In this document: positions 1 through 6,207 of the stretch, piece by piece
How positions within the stretch are numbered: the stretch's first letter is position 1
Layout: each line of letters begins with the position of its first letter
NCBI GenBank assembly: GCA_017995595.1
Contig: JAGOIO010000020.1
Coordinates: forward strand, 1-12,154
DNA from: a bacterium
Lineage (GTDB): Bacteria > Cyanobacteriota > Vampirovibrionia > Gastranaerophilales > Gastranaerophilaceae
Length of the DNA stretch: 12,154 bases
Reading direction: 5' to 3'
Notes under the pieces: generated by a model
Seen by the model: only the letters and a program-made list of their open reading frames with translations
Told to the model about the DNA's origin: nothing
Database searches by the model: none
Position numbers and translations under genes: made by a program

Positions 1-368
1 GCTTTTGATTTTATTTCAAAAAAAAGATTTTTTCTTTCCTCGTTTGACAGGTAACCTGAGCAAGAAATTTTAATTTTTGATGTTGATGCAAATTGAAGCG
101 GATTACCAGAGATTTTTTCCATTAAAAGCTTTTTAAGTTCATTTCTACCGCCTTGTGTAATTTCATAAAAGCCTGATTGCTTTCCTCCATCTGAAATAGT
201 TTTTCTGGATTTGACAAATCCTGAATCTTCAAGTCTGTTTAATGCGGGTTTTATCGCACCAAAACTCGGCTTTGTATAAGCTCCAAATTCATCAGTAATA
301 TATTTTAAGAGCCCATACATTGTATTTTCACGTTTAGAAAGCATATATAAAATCAGCAATTCAATCAT
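1..368 (-). CDS. PadR-family transcriptional regulator (C-terminus cut by window edge)
   Basis: This is a DNA-binding repressor-type protein with an N-terminal winged helix. I translated it by hand from the minus strand: an ATG at 366-368 opens a frame that runs 122 codons without a stop to base 1. The first residues (MIELLILYMLSKRENTMYGL) match the PadR opening, in which a short leucine-rich helix precedes an (M)YG helix. A 'PALNRLEDSGFV' segment (about residues 41-52) corresponds to the recognition helix, and a 'GKQSGFYEIT' wing follows at about 62-71. PadR proteins are usually 100-200 aa, so most of the protein is here and only the dimerisation tail is missing. An in-frame stop two codons upstream (372-374) fixes this ATG as the furthest possible start; no clear Shine-Dalgarno precedes it. 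It is divergent from uppS across 125 nt. The family call is fairly secure. The effector and targets are unknown, although PadR genes often regulate themselves or a neighbour. Confidence 0.8.
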   Translation of the reverse strand, partial: MIELLILYMLSKRENTMYGLLKYITDEFGAYTKPSFGAIKPALNRLEDSGFVKSRKTISDGGKQSGFYEITQGGRNELKKLLMEKISGNPLQFASTSKIKISCSGYLSNEERKNLFFEIKSK

Positions 369-429
369 ATTTTAATAATATCATAAAATTTTTATACAAA
401 ACAAATCGTAATAAAATATAAATAATATT

Positions 430-457
430 TTGATAAATTTTCTGTTTGGTTTATAAT
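430..457 (+). promoter_or_regulatory. Sigma-70-type promoter of uppS-rdgB
   Basis: A -35 box TTGATA (430-435) and a perfect -10 box TATAAT (452-457) are separated by 16 nt. Transcription would start near 464. This lies downstream of the TTG at 446 that would give the longest uppS reading frame, so it supports the GTG at 494 as the real start. Consensus matching only; no experimental evidence. Confidence 0.7.
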
Positions 458-484
458 TCAGGGTATCACAAAATTTTAAGAATT

Positions 485-490
485 GAGGAA
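485..490 (+). promoter_or_regulatory. Ribosome binding site deciding the uppS start
   Basis: GAGGAA lies 3 nt before the GTG at 494 (4 nt from the GAGGA core). The spacing is a little short, but it is the only purine-rich Shine-Dalgarno match near any candidate start. The TTG at 446 has none. Confidence 0.55.
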
Positions 491-493
491 ATA

Positions 494-1237
494 GTGTTAG
501 GAATACTCGAAGAAACCGATAATATAGCAGAAATTGTAAAAAGCACAAATTTAAAACACATCGCAATTATTATGGACGGAAATCGTCGTTGGGCTAAAGA
601 AAAAGGCTTCCCAACAGCAGTCGGACATAAAAAGGGTGTTTCGGCTTTAAAAAAAACTGTTGAGGCTTGTAAAGATTTTGGTATAAAATACTTAACCGTA
701 TATGCTTTTTCTACAGAAAATTGGAATAGAAGTCCTGAAGAAGTTTCCTTTTTAATGGATTTGTTTGTAAAGACTATTACAAAAGAATTGCTTGAATTGT
801 GCCAAAAAGATGTATCGTTGAATTTTATTGGTGATTTGTCAAAACTTAGTCCAAAATTACAAAAAGTTTTAGATGATGCTAAAGAAAAAACAAAAGAAAA
901 CAAAAGTGTTTATCTCCAAATAGCTATAAATTATGGCGGAAGAGATGAAATCGTTAATTCTGTTAAAAAAATTGCAAAAGATGTAAAAAATGGTATTATT
1001 TCAGCTGATGAAATATCAGAAGATACAATTTCTTCAAATTTATATAACCCGGAAATGCCCAATCCCGATTTGTTAATCAGGACAGGTGGTGAGATGAGAG
1101 TTTCAAACTACTTATTGTGGCAAATCGCATATTCAGAATTCTACGTTACTAAAACCTATTGGCCTGACTTCGATAAATCAGCTCTAGAAGATTCAGTTTT
1201 AGAATTTAATCGTCGCCAGAGAAGATATGGTGCTTAA
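494..1237 (+). CDS. uppS: Undecaprenyl diphosphate synthase (cis-prenyltransferase)
   Basis: UppS condenses farnesyl diphosphate with eight isopentenyl diphosphates to give the C55 lipid carrier for peptidoglycan and other envelope polymers. It acts at the inner face of the cytoplasmic membrane. With the GTG start the protein is 247 aa, the usual family length. Visible motifs are the P-loop-like 'HIAIIMDGNRRWA' with the catalytic Asp at residue 28, 'TVYAFSTENWNR', 'NYGGRDEI', and the C-terminal 'LLIRTGGEMRVSNYLLWQ' followed by 'AYSEFYV' and 'WPDF'. The family usually has RTSGE, so the Gly in RTGGE is a mild variant. A longer reading frame opens at a TTG at 446, but it starts upstream of the predicted transcription start and lacks a ribosome binding site. 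The gene is first in an operon with rdgB, 15 nt downstream. Family call is very secure; the start is inferred. Confidence 0.95.
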   Translation: MLGILEETDNIAEIVKSTNLKHIAIIMDGNRRWAKEKGFPTAVGHKKGVSALKKTVEACKDFGIKYLTVYAFSTENWNRSPEEVSFLMDLFVKTITKELLELCQKDVSLNFIGDLSKLSPKLQKVLDDAKEKTKENKSVYLQIAINYGGRDEIVNSVKKIAKDVKNGIISADEISEDTISSNLYNPEMPNPDLLIRTGGEMRVSNYLLWQIAYSEFYVTKTYWPDFDKSALEDSVLEFNRRQRRYGA

Positions 1238-1252
1238 CACGAGGGCCTTTTT

Positions 1253-1846
1253 GTGATTACTATTGTTCTTGCCACGTCAAATAAAAATAAAGTTAGAGAA
1301 ATAAATTCAATAATGAATGAATTTAATGTTGAATTTATACTTCCGCCATTAGCCTTTGATCCTCTTGAAACAGGTAGTACTTTTGCTGAAAATGCTTTAA
1401 TAAAAGCTAAAGAAGCTTATTTGCTAACCAAATTACCTGTATTAGCTGATGATTCAGGGCTATGTGTTGATGCTTTAAATGGTGAACCAGGTATATTTTC
1501 AGCTCGTTATGCAAAAACTCCAATAGAACGAATTATAAAACTTCTTCATGCCTTAGACGGTGTGCCTGAGGATAAAAGAACTGCACATTTCGTTTGTTCT
1601 TTGGTTTTGTTAAATAAAAATGGTGAAAAGATTTTTGCTACCGAAGGTAAGTGCTACGGTAAAATTGGTTTTGAAATGAAAGGTCAAAATGGCTTTGGGT
1701 ATGACCCAATATTTGTTGTAGATAAAATTGGCGAAACTATGTCTCAATTATCAGAAAATAAAAAAAATGAAATTTCACATAGAGCGTTAGCACTTAAAAG
1801 TTTACAAGATTATTTATTGAGCAATTTTACCGAAATATCCAACTAA
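1253..1846 (+). CDS. rdgB: XTP/dITP diphosphatase (RdgB/HAM1 family)
   Basis: This house-cleaning enzyme hydrolyses non-canonical purine triphosphates (dITP, ITP, XTP) to monophosphate and pyrophosphate in the cytoplasm, keeping deaminated bases out of DNA and RNA. The 197-aa length is typical. Family motifs are visible in order: 'ATSNKNKVREI' near residue 7 (triphosphate binding), 'TGSTFAENALIKA' near 41, 'LADDSGLCVDAL' near 65 with the metal-binding acidic pair, 'GEPGIFSARYA' near 77, 'GFGYDPIF' near 147, and 'SHRALAL' near 176. The start is GTG with a GAGGG ribosome binding site at 1241-1245, 7 nt upstream. It follows uppS by 15 nt and is probably co-transcribed. No obvious T-tailed terminator hairpin follows it, so some readthrough into hydCBA is possible. 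Confidence 0.96.
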   Translation: MITIVLATSNKNKVREINSIMNEFNVEFILPPLAFDPLETGSTFAENALIKAKEAYLLTKLPVLADDSGLCVDALNGEPGIFSARYAKTPIERIIKLLHALDGVPEDKRTAHFVCSLVLLNKNGEKIFATEGKCYGKIGFEMKGQNGFGYDPIFVVDKIGETMSQLSENKKNEISHRALALKSLQDYLLSNFTEISN

Positions 1847-1886
1847 AAGCCTATAAAATTTGGTTTTACAAAAAATTTAAAAATGC

Positions 1887-1915
1887 TTGATTTTAAAATG
1901 TTTTTATAGGATAAT
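1887..1915 (+). promoter_or_regulatory. Candidate sigma-70 promoter for hydCBA
   Basis: A -35 box TTGATT (1887-1892) and a -10 box GATAAT (1910-1915) are separated by the optimal 17 nt, predicting a start near 1922. The two palindromes just downstream would then cover the start and early transcript, a repressor geometry. A weaker alternative is a -10 at TGTAAT (1961-1966), which would put the first palindrome at about -43. Confidence 0.5.
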
Positions 1916-1922
1916 CAGAATA

Positions 1923-1936
1923 GTGATAAAAATCAC
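1923..1936 (+). promoter_or_regulatory. Operator-like palindrome 1 (GTGA-N6-TCAC)
   Basis: GTGAT-AAAA-ATCAC is a perfect inverted repeat, centred at 1929.5. The half-site and spacing fit both the Rex operator (TTGTGAA-N4-TTCACAA) and CRP/FNR-type sites (GTGA-N6-TCAC). It is the first of two sites exactly 20 bp apart, about two helical turns, upstream of hydC. Confidence 0.6.
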
Positions 1937-1940
1937 GTAA

Positions 1941-1960
1941 TTGTGAATGTAATCACACAA
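1941..1960 (+). promoter_or_regulatory. Operator-like palindrome 2 (TGTGA-N6-TCACA)
   Basis: TTGTGAA-TGTA-ATCACAC is centred at 1949.5. The core TGTGA-N6-TCACA (1942-1957) is a perfect inverted repeat, and the left arm equals the full Rex half-site TTGTGAA. With site 1 it forms a tandem pair between the predicted promoter and the hydC ribosome binding site. Control of an NADH-linked hydrogenase by Rex (a NADH/NAD+ sensor) fits the biology, but a CRP/FNR-family protein cannot be excluded from the motif alone. Confidence 0.65.
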
Positions 1961-1991
1961 TGTAATAAGGAATAGCCGGAAGGAGATTAAA

Positions 1992-2486
1992 ATGAGTACT
2001 CAAAGTCCTCAGAAGATTGACTTTAAAAAGGTCGATGAGATTTTAAAATCTTATAATTCAGACAAGTCAAATTTGATTGGAATTTTGCAGAAAGTCCAAG
2101 AAGAATTTAGATATTTACCTGAAGATGCAATGACATATATCGGAACAAAGGTTGAAGGTTTGTCGCCTGCTACTGTCTATGGTGTAGCAACTTTTTATGC
2201 ACAATTTTCACTAGAACCAAAAGGAAAATATGAAATAAAAGCATGTGATGGTACAGCATGCCACGTTAGAGGTTCAATGCCTGTTCTAAATGCTATAAAA
2301 GCAAAATTGAACTTAAAAGGCGGTCAACTTACTTCTGATGATGGAATGTTCTCATTAGAAACTGTTAGCTGTTTGGGTGCTTGTGGTTTGGCTCCTGTTG
2401 TAGTTATAAACGGGAAAGTTTATCCTCAAATGACTTCAGACGCAGTTAAAATAGTTCTCGATACAATTTTGAAGGAGGAAAAATAA
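1992..2486 (+). CDS. hydC: Bifurcating [FeFe] hydrogenase subunit HydC (NuoE-like, 2Fe-2S)
   Basis: This is the small electron-transfer subunit of the trimeric hydrogenase, homologous to NuoE of complex I and HndA. The 164-aa length is usual. A helical N-terminal region (about 1-65) with 'TVYGVATFYAQF' leads into a thioredoxin-like domain. That domain has four [2Fe-2S] ligands: C85 and C90 in 'ACDGTACHVRGS', then C127 and C131 in 'SCLGACGLAPV'. In the known complexes this cluster receives electrons from the flavin in HydB. The start has a strong GGAAGGAGA ribosome binding site (1978-1986). The gene leads hydCBA behind two operator-like palindromes. Its stop codon shares one base with the hydB start. 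Alone it could be a complex I NuoE, but the downstream H-cluster subunit settles the assignment. Confidence 0.95.
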   Translation: MSTQSPQKIDFKKVDEILKSYNSDKSNLIGILQKVQEEFRYLPEDAMTYIGTKVEGLSPATVYGVATFYAQFSLEPKGKYEIKACDGTACHVRGSMPVLNAIKAKLNLKGGQLTSDDGMFSLETVSCLGACGLAPVVVINGKVYPQMTSDAVKIVLDTILKEEK

Positions 2487-4333
2487 TGGCGTTTGATATA
2501 AAAGCTGAGCAAGAAAAAGCAAAACAACATATTGAGGCTCAAGGGCTTAGAGTTTTGGTTTGTACTGGTACCGGTTGTATTGCAAACGGTTCTTTAAAAG
2601 TTCAAGAAAAATTTAAAGAGTTAGGTGCTAATGTTTCTGCACTTACAAATTATGATAAAATGACTATCGTCCCAACAGGTTGCCATGGTTTTTGTGAACA
2701 AGGTGTGTTGGTTATTATTCCTGATTTAGATGTAACTTATGTTAGAGTTAAGCCTGATGATGTTGAAGAAATTTTTGAAAGTCATGTTAAAAACGGAAAA
2801 CCTGTTGAAAGACTTTTGTACGTTGATCCACATACAAACGAGCATATTGCAAAAAATGAAGATATTAATTTTTATGCAAAACAAAAAAGAACAGCTCTAA
2901 AAAATTGTGGTCATATAAACGCTGAATCTATTGAAGAAGCTTTTGCCGTAAGAGGATATGAAGCTTTAAATAAAGTGTTAACTGAAAATAAACCAGATGC
3001 TGTTATTCAAGAAATCTTGGATTCAGGATTAAGAGGTAGAGGTGGCGGAGGCTTCCCTACAGGTTTAAAATGGAAATTTACTGCAGCAAACAGAGGCGGA
3101 AAGTCTTACGTAGTTTGTAACGGTGATGAAGGAGACCCAGGTGCTTTTATGGACCGTTCTGTTATGGAAGGTGATCCTCATAAATTGTTAGAAGGTATGG
3201 CTATTGCAGCTTTTGCTATTGGTGCTGATGAAGGTTATATCTATGTAAGAGCTGAATACCCTCTTGCTATTAAGAGATTAAGAAAAGCTATTAAAGATGC
3301 TGAAGAAGCTAATGTCTTAGGGCAAAATGTTATGGGTACTGATTTTAGCTTTAAAATTAATATCAGAGAAGGTGCCGGAGCTTTCGTTTGTGGTGAAGAA
3401 ACTGCATTGATGGCTTCTATTGAAGGTGAAAGAGGTATGCCTCGTCCGAAACCTCCATTCCCTGCAAACAAAGGTTTGTTTGGAAGACCTACTTTGATTA
3501 ATAACGTAGAAACTTTAGCAAATGTTCCATTGATTATTTTGAATGGTTCAAGCTGGTTTAGTTCTTTCGGTACTGAAAAATCAAAGGGTACAAAAACTTT
3601 CGCTTTAACAGGTGAAGTTAATAATACTGGTTTGATTGAAATTCCGATGGGAACTACGCTTCGTGATATCGTATTTGATATTGGTGGCGGTATTAGAAAC
3701 GGTAAAAAATTCAAAGCTGTTCAAATTGGTGGTCCGTCAGGTGGTTGTTTGACTGAAGAACACCTTGATATTGAAATGGATTATGATAACTTAATTAAAG
3801 CAGGTGCTATGATTGGTTCTGGCGGATTGGTTGTTATGAATGAAGACACTTGTATCGTTGAAGTTGCACGTTTCTTTATGAACTTTACTCAACACGAATC
3901 TTGCGGAAAGTGCGTTCCTTGTCGTGAAGGTACTAAGCAAATGTTGAAGATTTTGGAAAAAATCGTTGCCGGTAAAGGTGAAATGGAAGACCTTGATACA
4001 TTGGAAGAATTGGCAAAGGCTGTTAAAGATGGTGCTTTGTGTGGTTTAGGTAAAACTGCTCCAAACCCTGTTCTTTCAACTTTAAAATATTTTAGAGACG
4101 AATATATTGCTCACATTAGAGATAAGAAATGTCCGGCAGGTGTTTGTACTGCTTTGAAGAAAATCGTTATCAAGGAAGATTTATGTAAGGGTTGTACAAA
4201 ATGTGCAAGAACTTGCCCTGTTGGAGCTATTTCAGGCACAGTTAAACAACCTCACAAAATTGACCAATCTAAATGTATTAAATGTGAAGCTTGCTTAAAG
4301 GGTTGTCCATTTAAAGCAATCGTTAAAGAATAA
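2486..4333 (+). CDS. hydB: Bifurcating [FeFe] hydrogenase subunit HydB (NuoF-like, FMN/NAD and Fe-S)
   Basis: This 615-aa NAD(H)- and FMN-binding subunit is where NADH and ferredoxin electrons are thought to meet. The N-terminal thioredoxin-like [2Fe-2S] domain has C26, C31, C66 and C70. The NuoF core follows: FMN loop 'RGRGGGGFP' at 183-191, 'CNGDEGDPGAF' soon after, and 'GAGAFVCGEETALMASIEGE' from 296. The N3-type [4Fe-4S] ligands are C473, C476, C479 and C519. The C-terminal double [4Fe-4S] ferredoxin domain has C567/C570/C573/C577 and C597/C600/C603/C607. This order (2Fe-2S, NuoF, 2x4Fe-4S) is the standard one for HydB of trimeric bifurcating hydrogenases and sets it apart from plain NuoF. 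TAATG overlap with hydC and an AAGGAGG site at 2472-2478 suggest translational coupling. Confidence 0.96.
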   Translation: MAFDIKAEQEKAKQHIEAQGLRVLVCTGTGCIANGSLKVQEKFKELGANVSALTNYDKMTIVPTGCHGFCEQGVLVIIPDLDVTYVRVKPDDVEEIFESHVKNGKPVERLLYVDPHTNEHIAKNEDINFYAKQKRTALKNCGHINAESIEEAFAVRGYEALNKVLTENKPDAVIQEILDSGLRGRGGGGFPTGLKWKFTAANRGGKSYVVCNGDEGDPGAFMDRSVMEGDPHKLLEGMAIAAFAIGADEGYIYVRAEYPLAIKRLRKAIKDAEEANVLGQNVMGTDFSFKINIREGAGAFVCGEETALMASIEGERGMPRPKPPFPANKGLFGRPTLINNVETLANVPLIILNGSSWFSSFGTEKSKGTKTFALTGEVNNTGLIEIPMGTTLRDIVFDIGGGIRNGKKFKAVQIGGPSGGCLTEEHLDIEMDYDNLIKAGAMIGSGGLVVMNEDTCIVEVARFFMNFTQHESCGKCVPCREGTKQMLKILEKIVAGKGEMEDLDTLEELAKAVKDGALCGLGKTAPNPVLSTLKYFRDEYIAHIRDKKCPAGVCTALKKIVIKEDLCKGCTKCARTCPVGAISGTVKQPHKIDQSKCIKCEACLKGCPFKAIVKE

Positions 4334-4355
4334 TGAAGAATAAGGAATAATAAAA

Positions 4356-6131
4356 ATGACAGATAAGAAAACATTAATTGTAGAAGGAAAAGAAGTCGAA
4401 TTTACAGACGAACCTAACCTTTTAGAAGTTATCCGAAAAGCCGGATTTACAGTTCCTACATTTTGCTATCGTCCTGACTTGACACAATTTGGTGCTTGCA
4501 GAATGTGCGTTGTAGAAGTTGAATATCCAAATGGCAGAGTGATGATAAATTCATCTTGTACAATGCCTCCTGAAGCAGGTATCAAAGTAAGAGTGAATAC
4601 TGACAGAATTAGAAAAATAAGAAAAACTGTTTTGGAATTACTTCTTGCAAACCATGATAGAGAATGTACAACTTGTAATAAATCAGGCAAATGTGAATTA
4701 CAACAATATTCAGAAGAATATGGCATTAAAGATATTAAATTCCCTAAAAAAGAAAAGTGGGAATATTTGCCAATCGATGATAAAAATCCTTCAATCGTTC
4801 GTGATCCAAACAAGTGTATTCTTTGCGGAGCTTGTGTAAGAGCTTGTAATGAATATCATGGACACCAAGTTCTAGGTTTTGCCAACAGAGGTTCAAATAC
4901 TGTTGTTCAACCTATGGCAGGAAAACCTCTTGCAGGTGTTGATTGTGTTTATTGTGGTCAATGTCAAGCAGTTTGTCCGACAGGAGCTTTGACAATTAAA
5001 GATAACGTTGATGAAGCTTGGGCTTTAATTAATAATCCTGAAAAGAAGGTTATTGTTCAAATGGCTCCATCTGTAAGAGTTGGTTTAGGCGAAGAATTTG
5101 GTCTTAAACCTGGTGAGAACGTAATCGGATTGTTAAATGCTGCATTGAGAAGAATCGGATTTGATTTAGTATTTGATGTTAACTTCTCTGCTGACTTAAC
5201 TATTATGGAAGAAGCTCATGAATTCTTAGAAAGATTAAAATCTGGTGAAAATTTACCTATCTTTACTTCTTGCTGTCCAGCTTGGGTTAGATATTTAGAA
5301 ACTCACCACCCTGATATGATTCACCACTTGTCTTCTTGTAAATCACCTGAAGGTATGCTTTCTCCAATTGTTAAAGAATTGGTTCCAAAGTATTTTGATG
5401 GTTACAAAAAGGAAGATATTGCTGTTGTTTCAATTATGCCTTGTACCGCTAAAAAGTATGAAGCAAAACGTCCTCAATTAAGAGAAGACGGAAAACCTGA
5501 AACTGATGTCGTTTTAACAACACAAGAAATTGCTAAAATGATAAAAGGTGCAGGTATTGACTTTACAGCGTTGCAACCTGAAGACAATGATTCACCATTC
5601 GGTCAATACTCTGGTGCCGGAACAATTTTCGGTGCATCTGGCGGTGTTGCTGAAGCTGCAGTTCGTACTGCTTATGAATCTGTTACGGGGGAAACATTAA
5701 AAGATGTTGATTTTAAGGCTCTTCGTGGTGTTGATAAAAACTCTCGTTCAAAAGAAGCTGAAGTTGACATTAAAGGTACAAAGGTTGTTGTAAGAGTCGT
5801 TTCTACTCTTCGTGAAGCAGAAAAAGCTATTCAAGAAATTAAGAATGGTACATCAAAATTCCATATCTTAGAAGTAATGGCTTGTCCTGGAGGTTGTATA
5901 AACGGCGGTGGACAACCGAGAAGTTGCAAAGACTTGTCTGTAAGAGAAGCCAGAGCAAAAGGTTTGTACAAAGAAGATACAGAATTAAAATTCAGAAAAT
6001 CTCATGATAACCCTGATATCAAGAAATTATATGCAGAATATCTTGAAAATCCTGGTTCTCATAAAGCCCATGAAATATTGCATACTACTTATGCTAATAT
6101 GTTTGATGGTTCTTATAGAGATTTAAAATAG
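4356..6131 (+). CDS. hydA: Bifurcating [FeFe] hydrogenase catalytic subunit HydA
   Basis: This cytoplasmic H2-producing/consuming subunit (591 aa) carries the H-cluster. From the N-terminus: a plant-type [2Fe-2S] domain (C37, C48, C51, C68); a His-ligated [4Fe-4S] (H100, C104, C107, C113); and two ferredoxin-type [4Fe-4S] sites (C154/157/160/164 and C197/200/203/207). The hydrogenase domain has all three signatures: P1 'TSCCPAW' at 304-310 with C306 as the likely proton-relay Cys and C307 as ligand, P2 'MPCTAKK' with C363, and P3 'EVMACPGGCINGGGQP' with C510 and C514. The C-terminal small-subunit region ends with 'LHTTYANMF'. No extra Fe-S domain follows it, unlike some longer HydA proteins. 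The start has AAGGA 9 nt upstream, and the gene lies 22 nt after hydB. The HydEFG maturases it would need are not in the window. All ligands are intact, so activity is expected. Confidence 0.97.
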   Translation: MTDKKTLIVEGKEVEFTDEPNLLEVIRKAGFTVPTFCYRPDLTQFGACRMCVVEVEYPNGRVMINSSCTMPPEAGIKVRVNTDRIRKIRKTVLELLLANHDRECTTCNKSGKCELQQYSEEYGIKDIKFPKKEKWEYLPIDDKNPSIVRDPNKCILCGACVRACNEYHGHQVLGFANRGSNTVVQPMAGKPLAGVDCVYCGQCQAVCPTGALTIKDNVDEAWALINNPEKKVIVQMAPSVRVGLGEEFGLKPGENVIGLLNAALRRIGFDLVFDVNFSADLTIMEEAHEFLERLKSGENLPIFTSCCPAWVRYLETHHPDMIHHLSSCKSPEGMLSPIVKELVPKYFDGYKKEDIAVVSIMPCTAKKYEAKRPQLREDGKPETDVVLTTQEIAKMIKGAGIDFTALQPEDNDSPFGQYSGAGTIFGASGGVAEAAVRTAYESVTGETLKDVDFKALRGVDKNSRSKEAEVDIKGTKVVVRVVSTLREAEKAIQEIKNGTSKFHILEVMACPGGCINGGGQPRSCKDLSVREARAKGLYKEDTELKFRKSHDNPDIKKLYAEYLENPGSHKAHEILHTTYANMFDGSYRDLK

Positions 6132-6150
6132 TCTAAATTGACATATTGAA

Positions 6151-6188
6151 AAAGAGGTCAAAAGCAAAGCTTTTGACCTCTTTTTTTT
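6151..6188. terminator. Strong bidirectional intrinsic terminator between hydA and the ATPase gene
   Basis: A perfect 15-bp stem (AAAGAGGTCAAAAGC at 6151-6165 with its complement at 6169-6183), extendable by A-T pairs, has a 3-nt AAA loop and a T run to 6188. The left flank is A-rich, so it also gives a U tract on the minus strand. It sits between convergent genes ending at 6131 (plus) and 6208 (minus) and probably ends both transcripts. Confidence 0.93.
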
Positions 6189-6207
6189 GAAAAATTTTTA
6201 TTATTTA

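Noticed and set aside
369..493. PadR operator (ATGT-N8-ACAT type) in the PadR-uppS gap
   Set aside because: I looked for the inverted repeat and found no convincing match; short AT palindromes there are expected by composition.
381..566. 61-codon minus-strand frame between the PadR gene and uppS
   Set aside because: It covers the uppS promoter and 5' end, is low-complexity Phe/Leu/Ile-rich, and ends before the PadR start. It is best explained by AT-rich composition.
466..903. 145-codon open frame on the minus strand within uppS
   Set aside because: It is fully antisense to a clear uppS, has no recognisable domain, and is rich in Phe and Ser as expected from the reverse complement of AT-rich coding sequence.
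3241..3714. 157-codon minus-strand frame within hydB
   Set aside because: It is antisense to the conserved NAD/FMN-binding part of HydB, with no family features or ribosome binding site.
4466..4839. Minus-strand (4466-4813) and shifted plus-strand (4645-4839) frames within hydA
   Set aside because: The hydA frame here carries continuous Fe-S ligands (C48 to C157), so the overlapping frames are shadows and not signs of a frameshift.
1992..6131. Reading the three genes as complex I nuoE, nuoF and nuoG
   Set aside because: The third gene contains the complete H-cluster motifs (TSCCPAW, MPCTAKK, EVMACPGGC), and HydB has the extra 2Fe-2S and 2x4Fe-4S domains. This is a hydrogenase, not a partial complex I.
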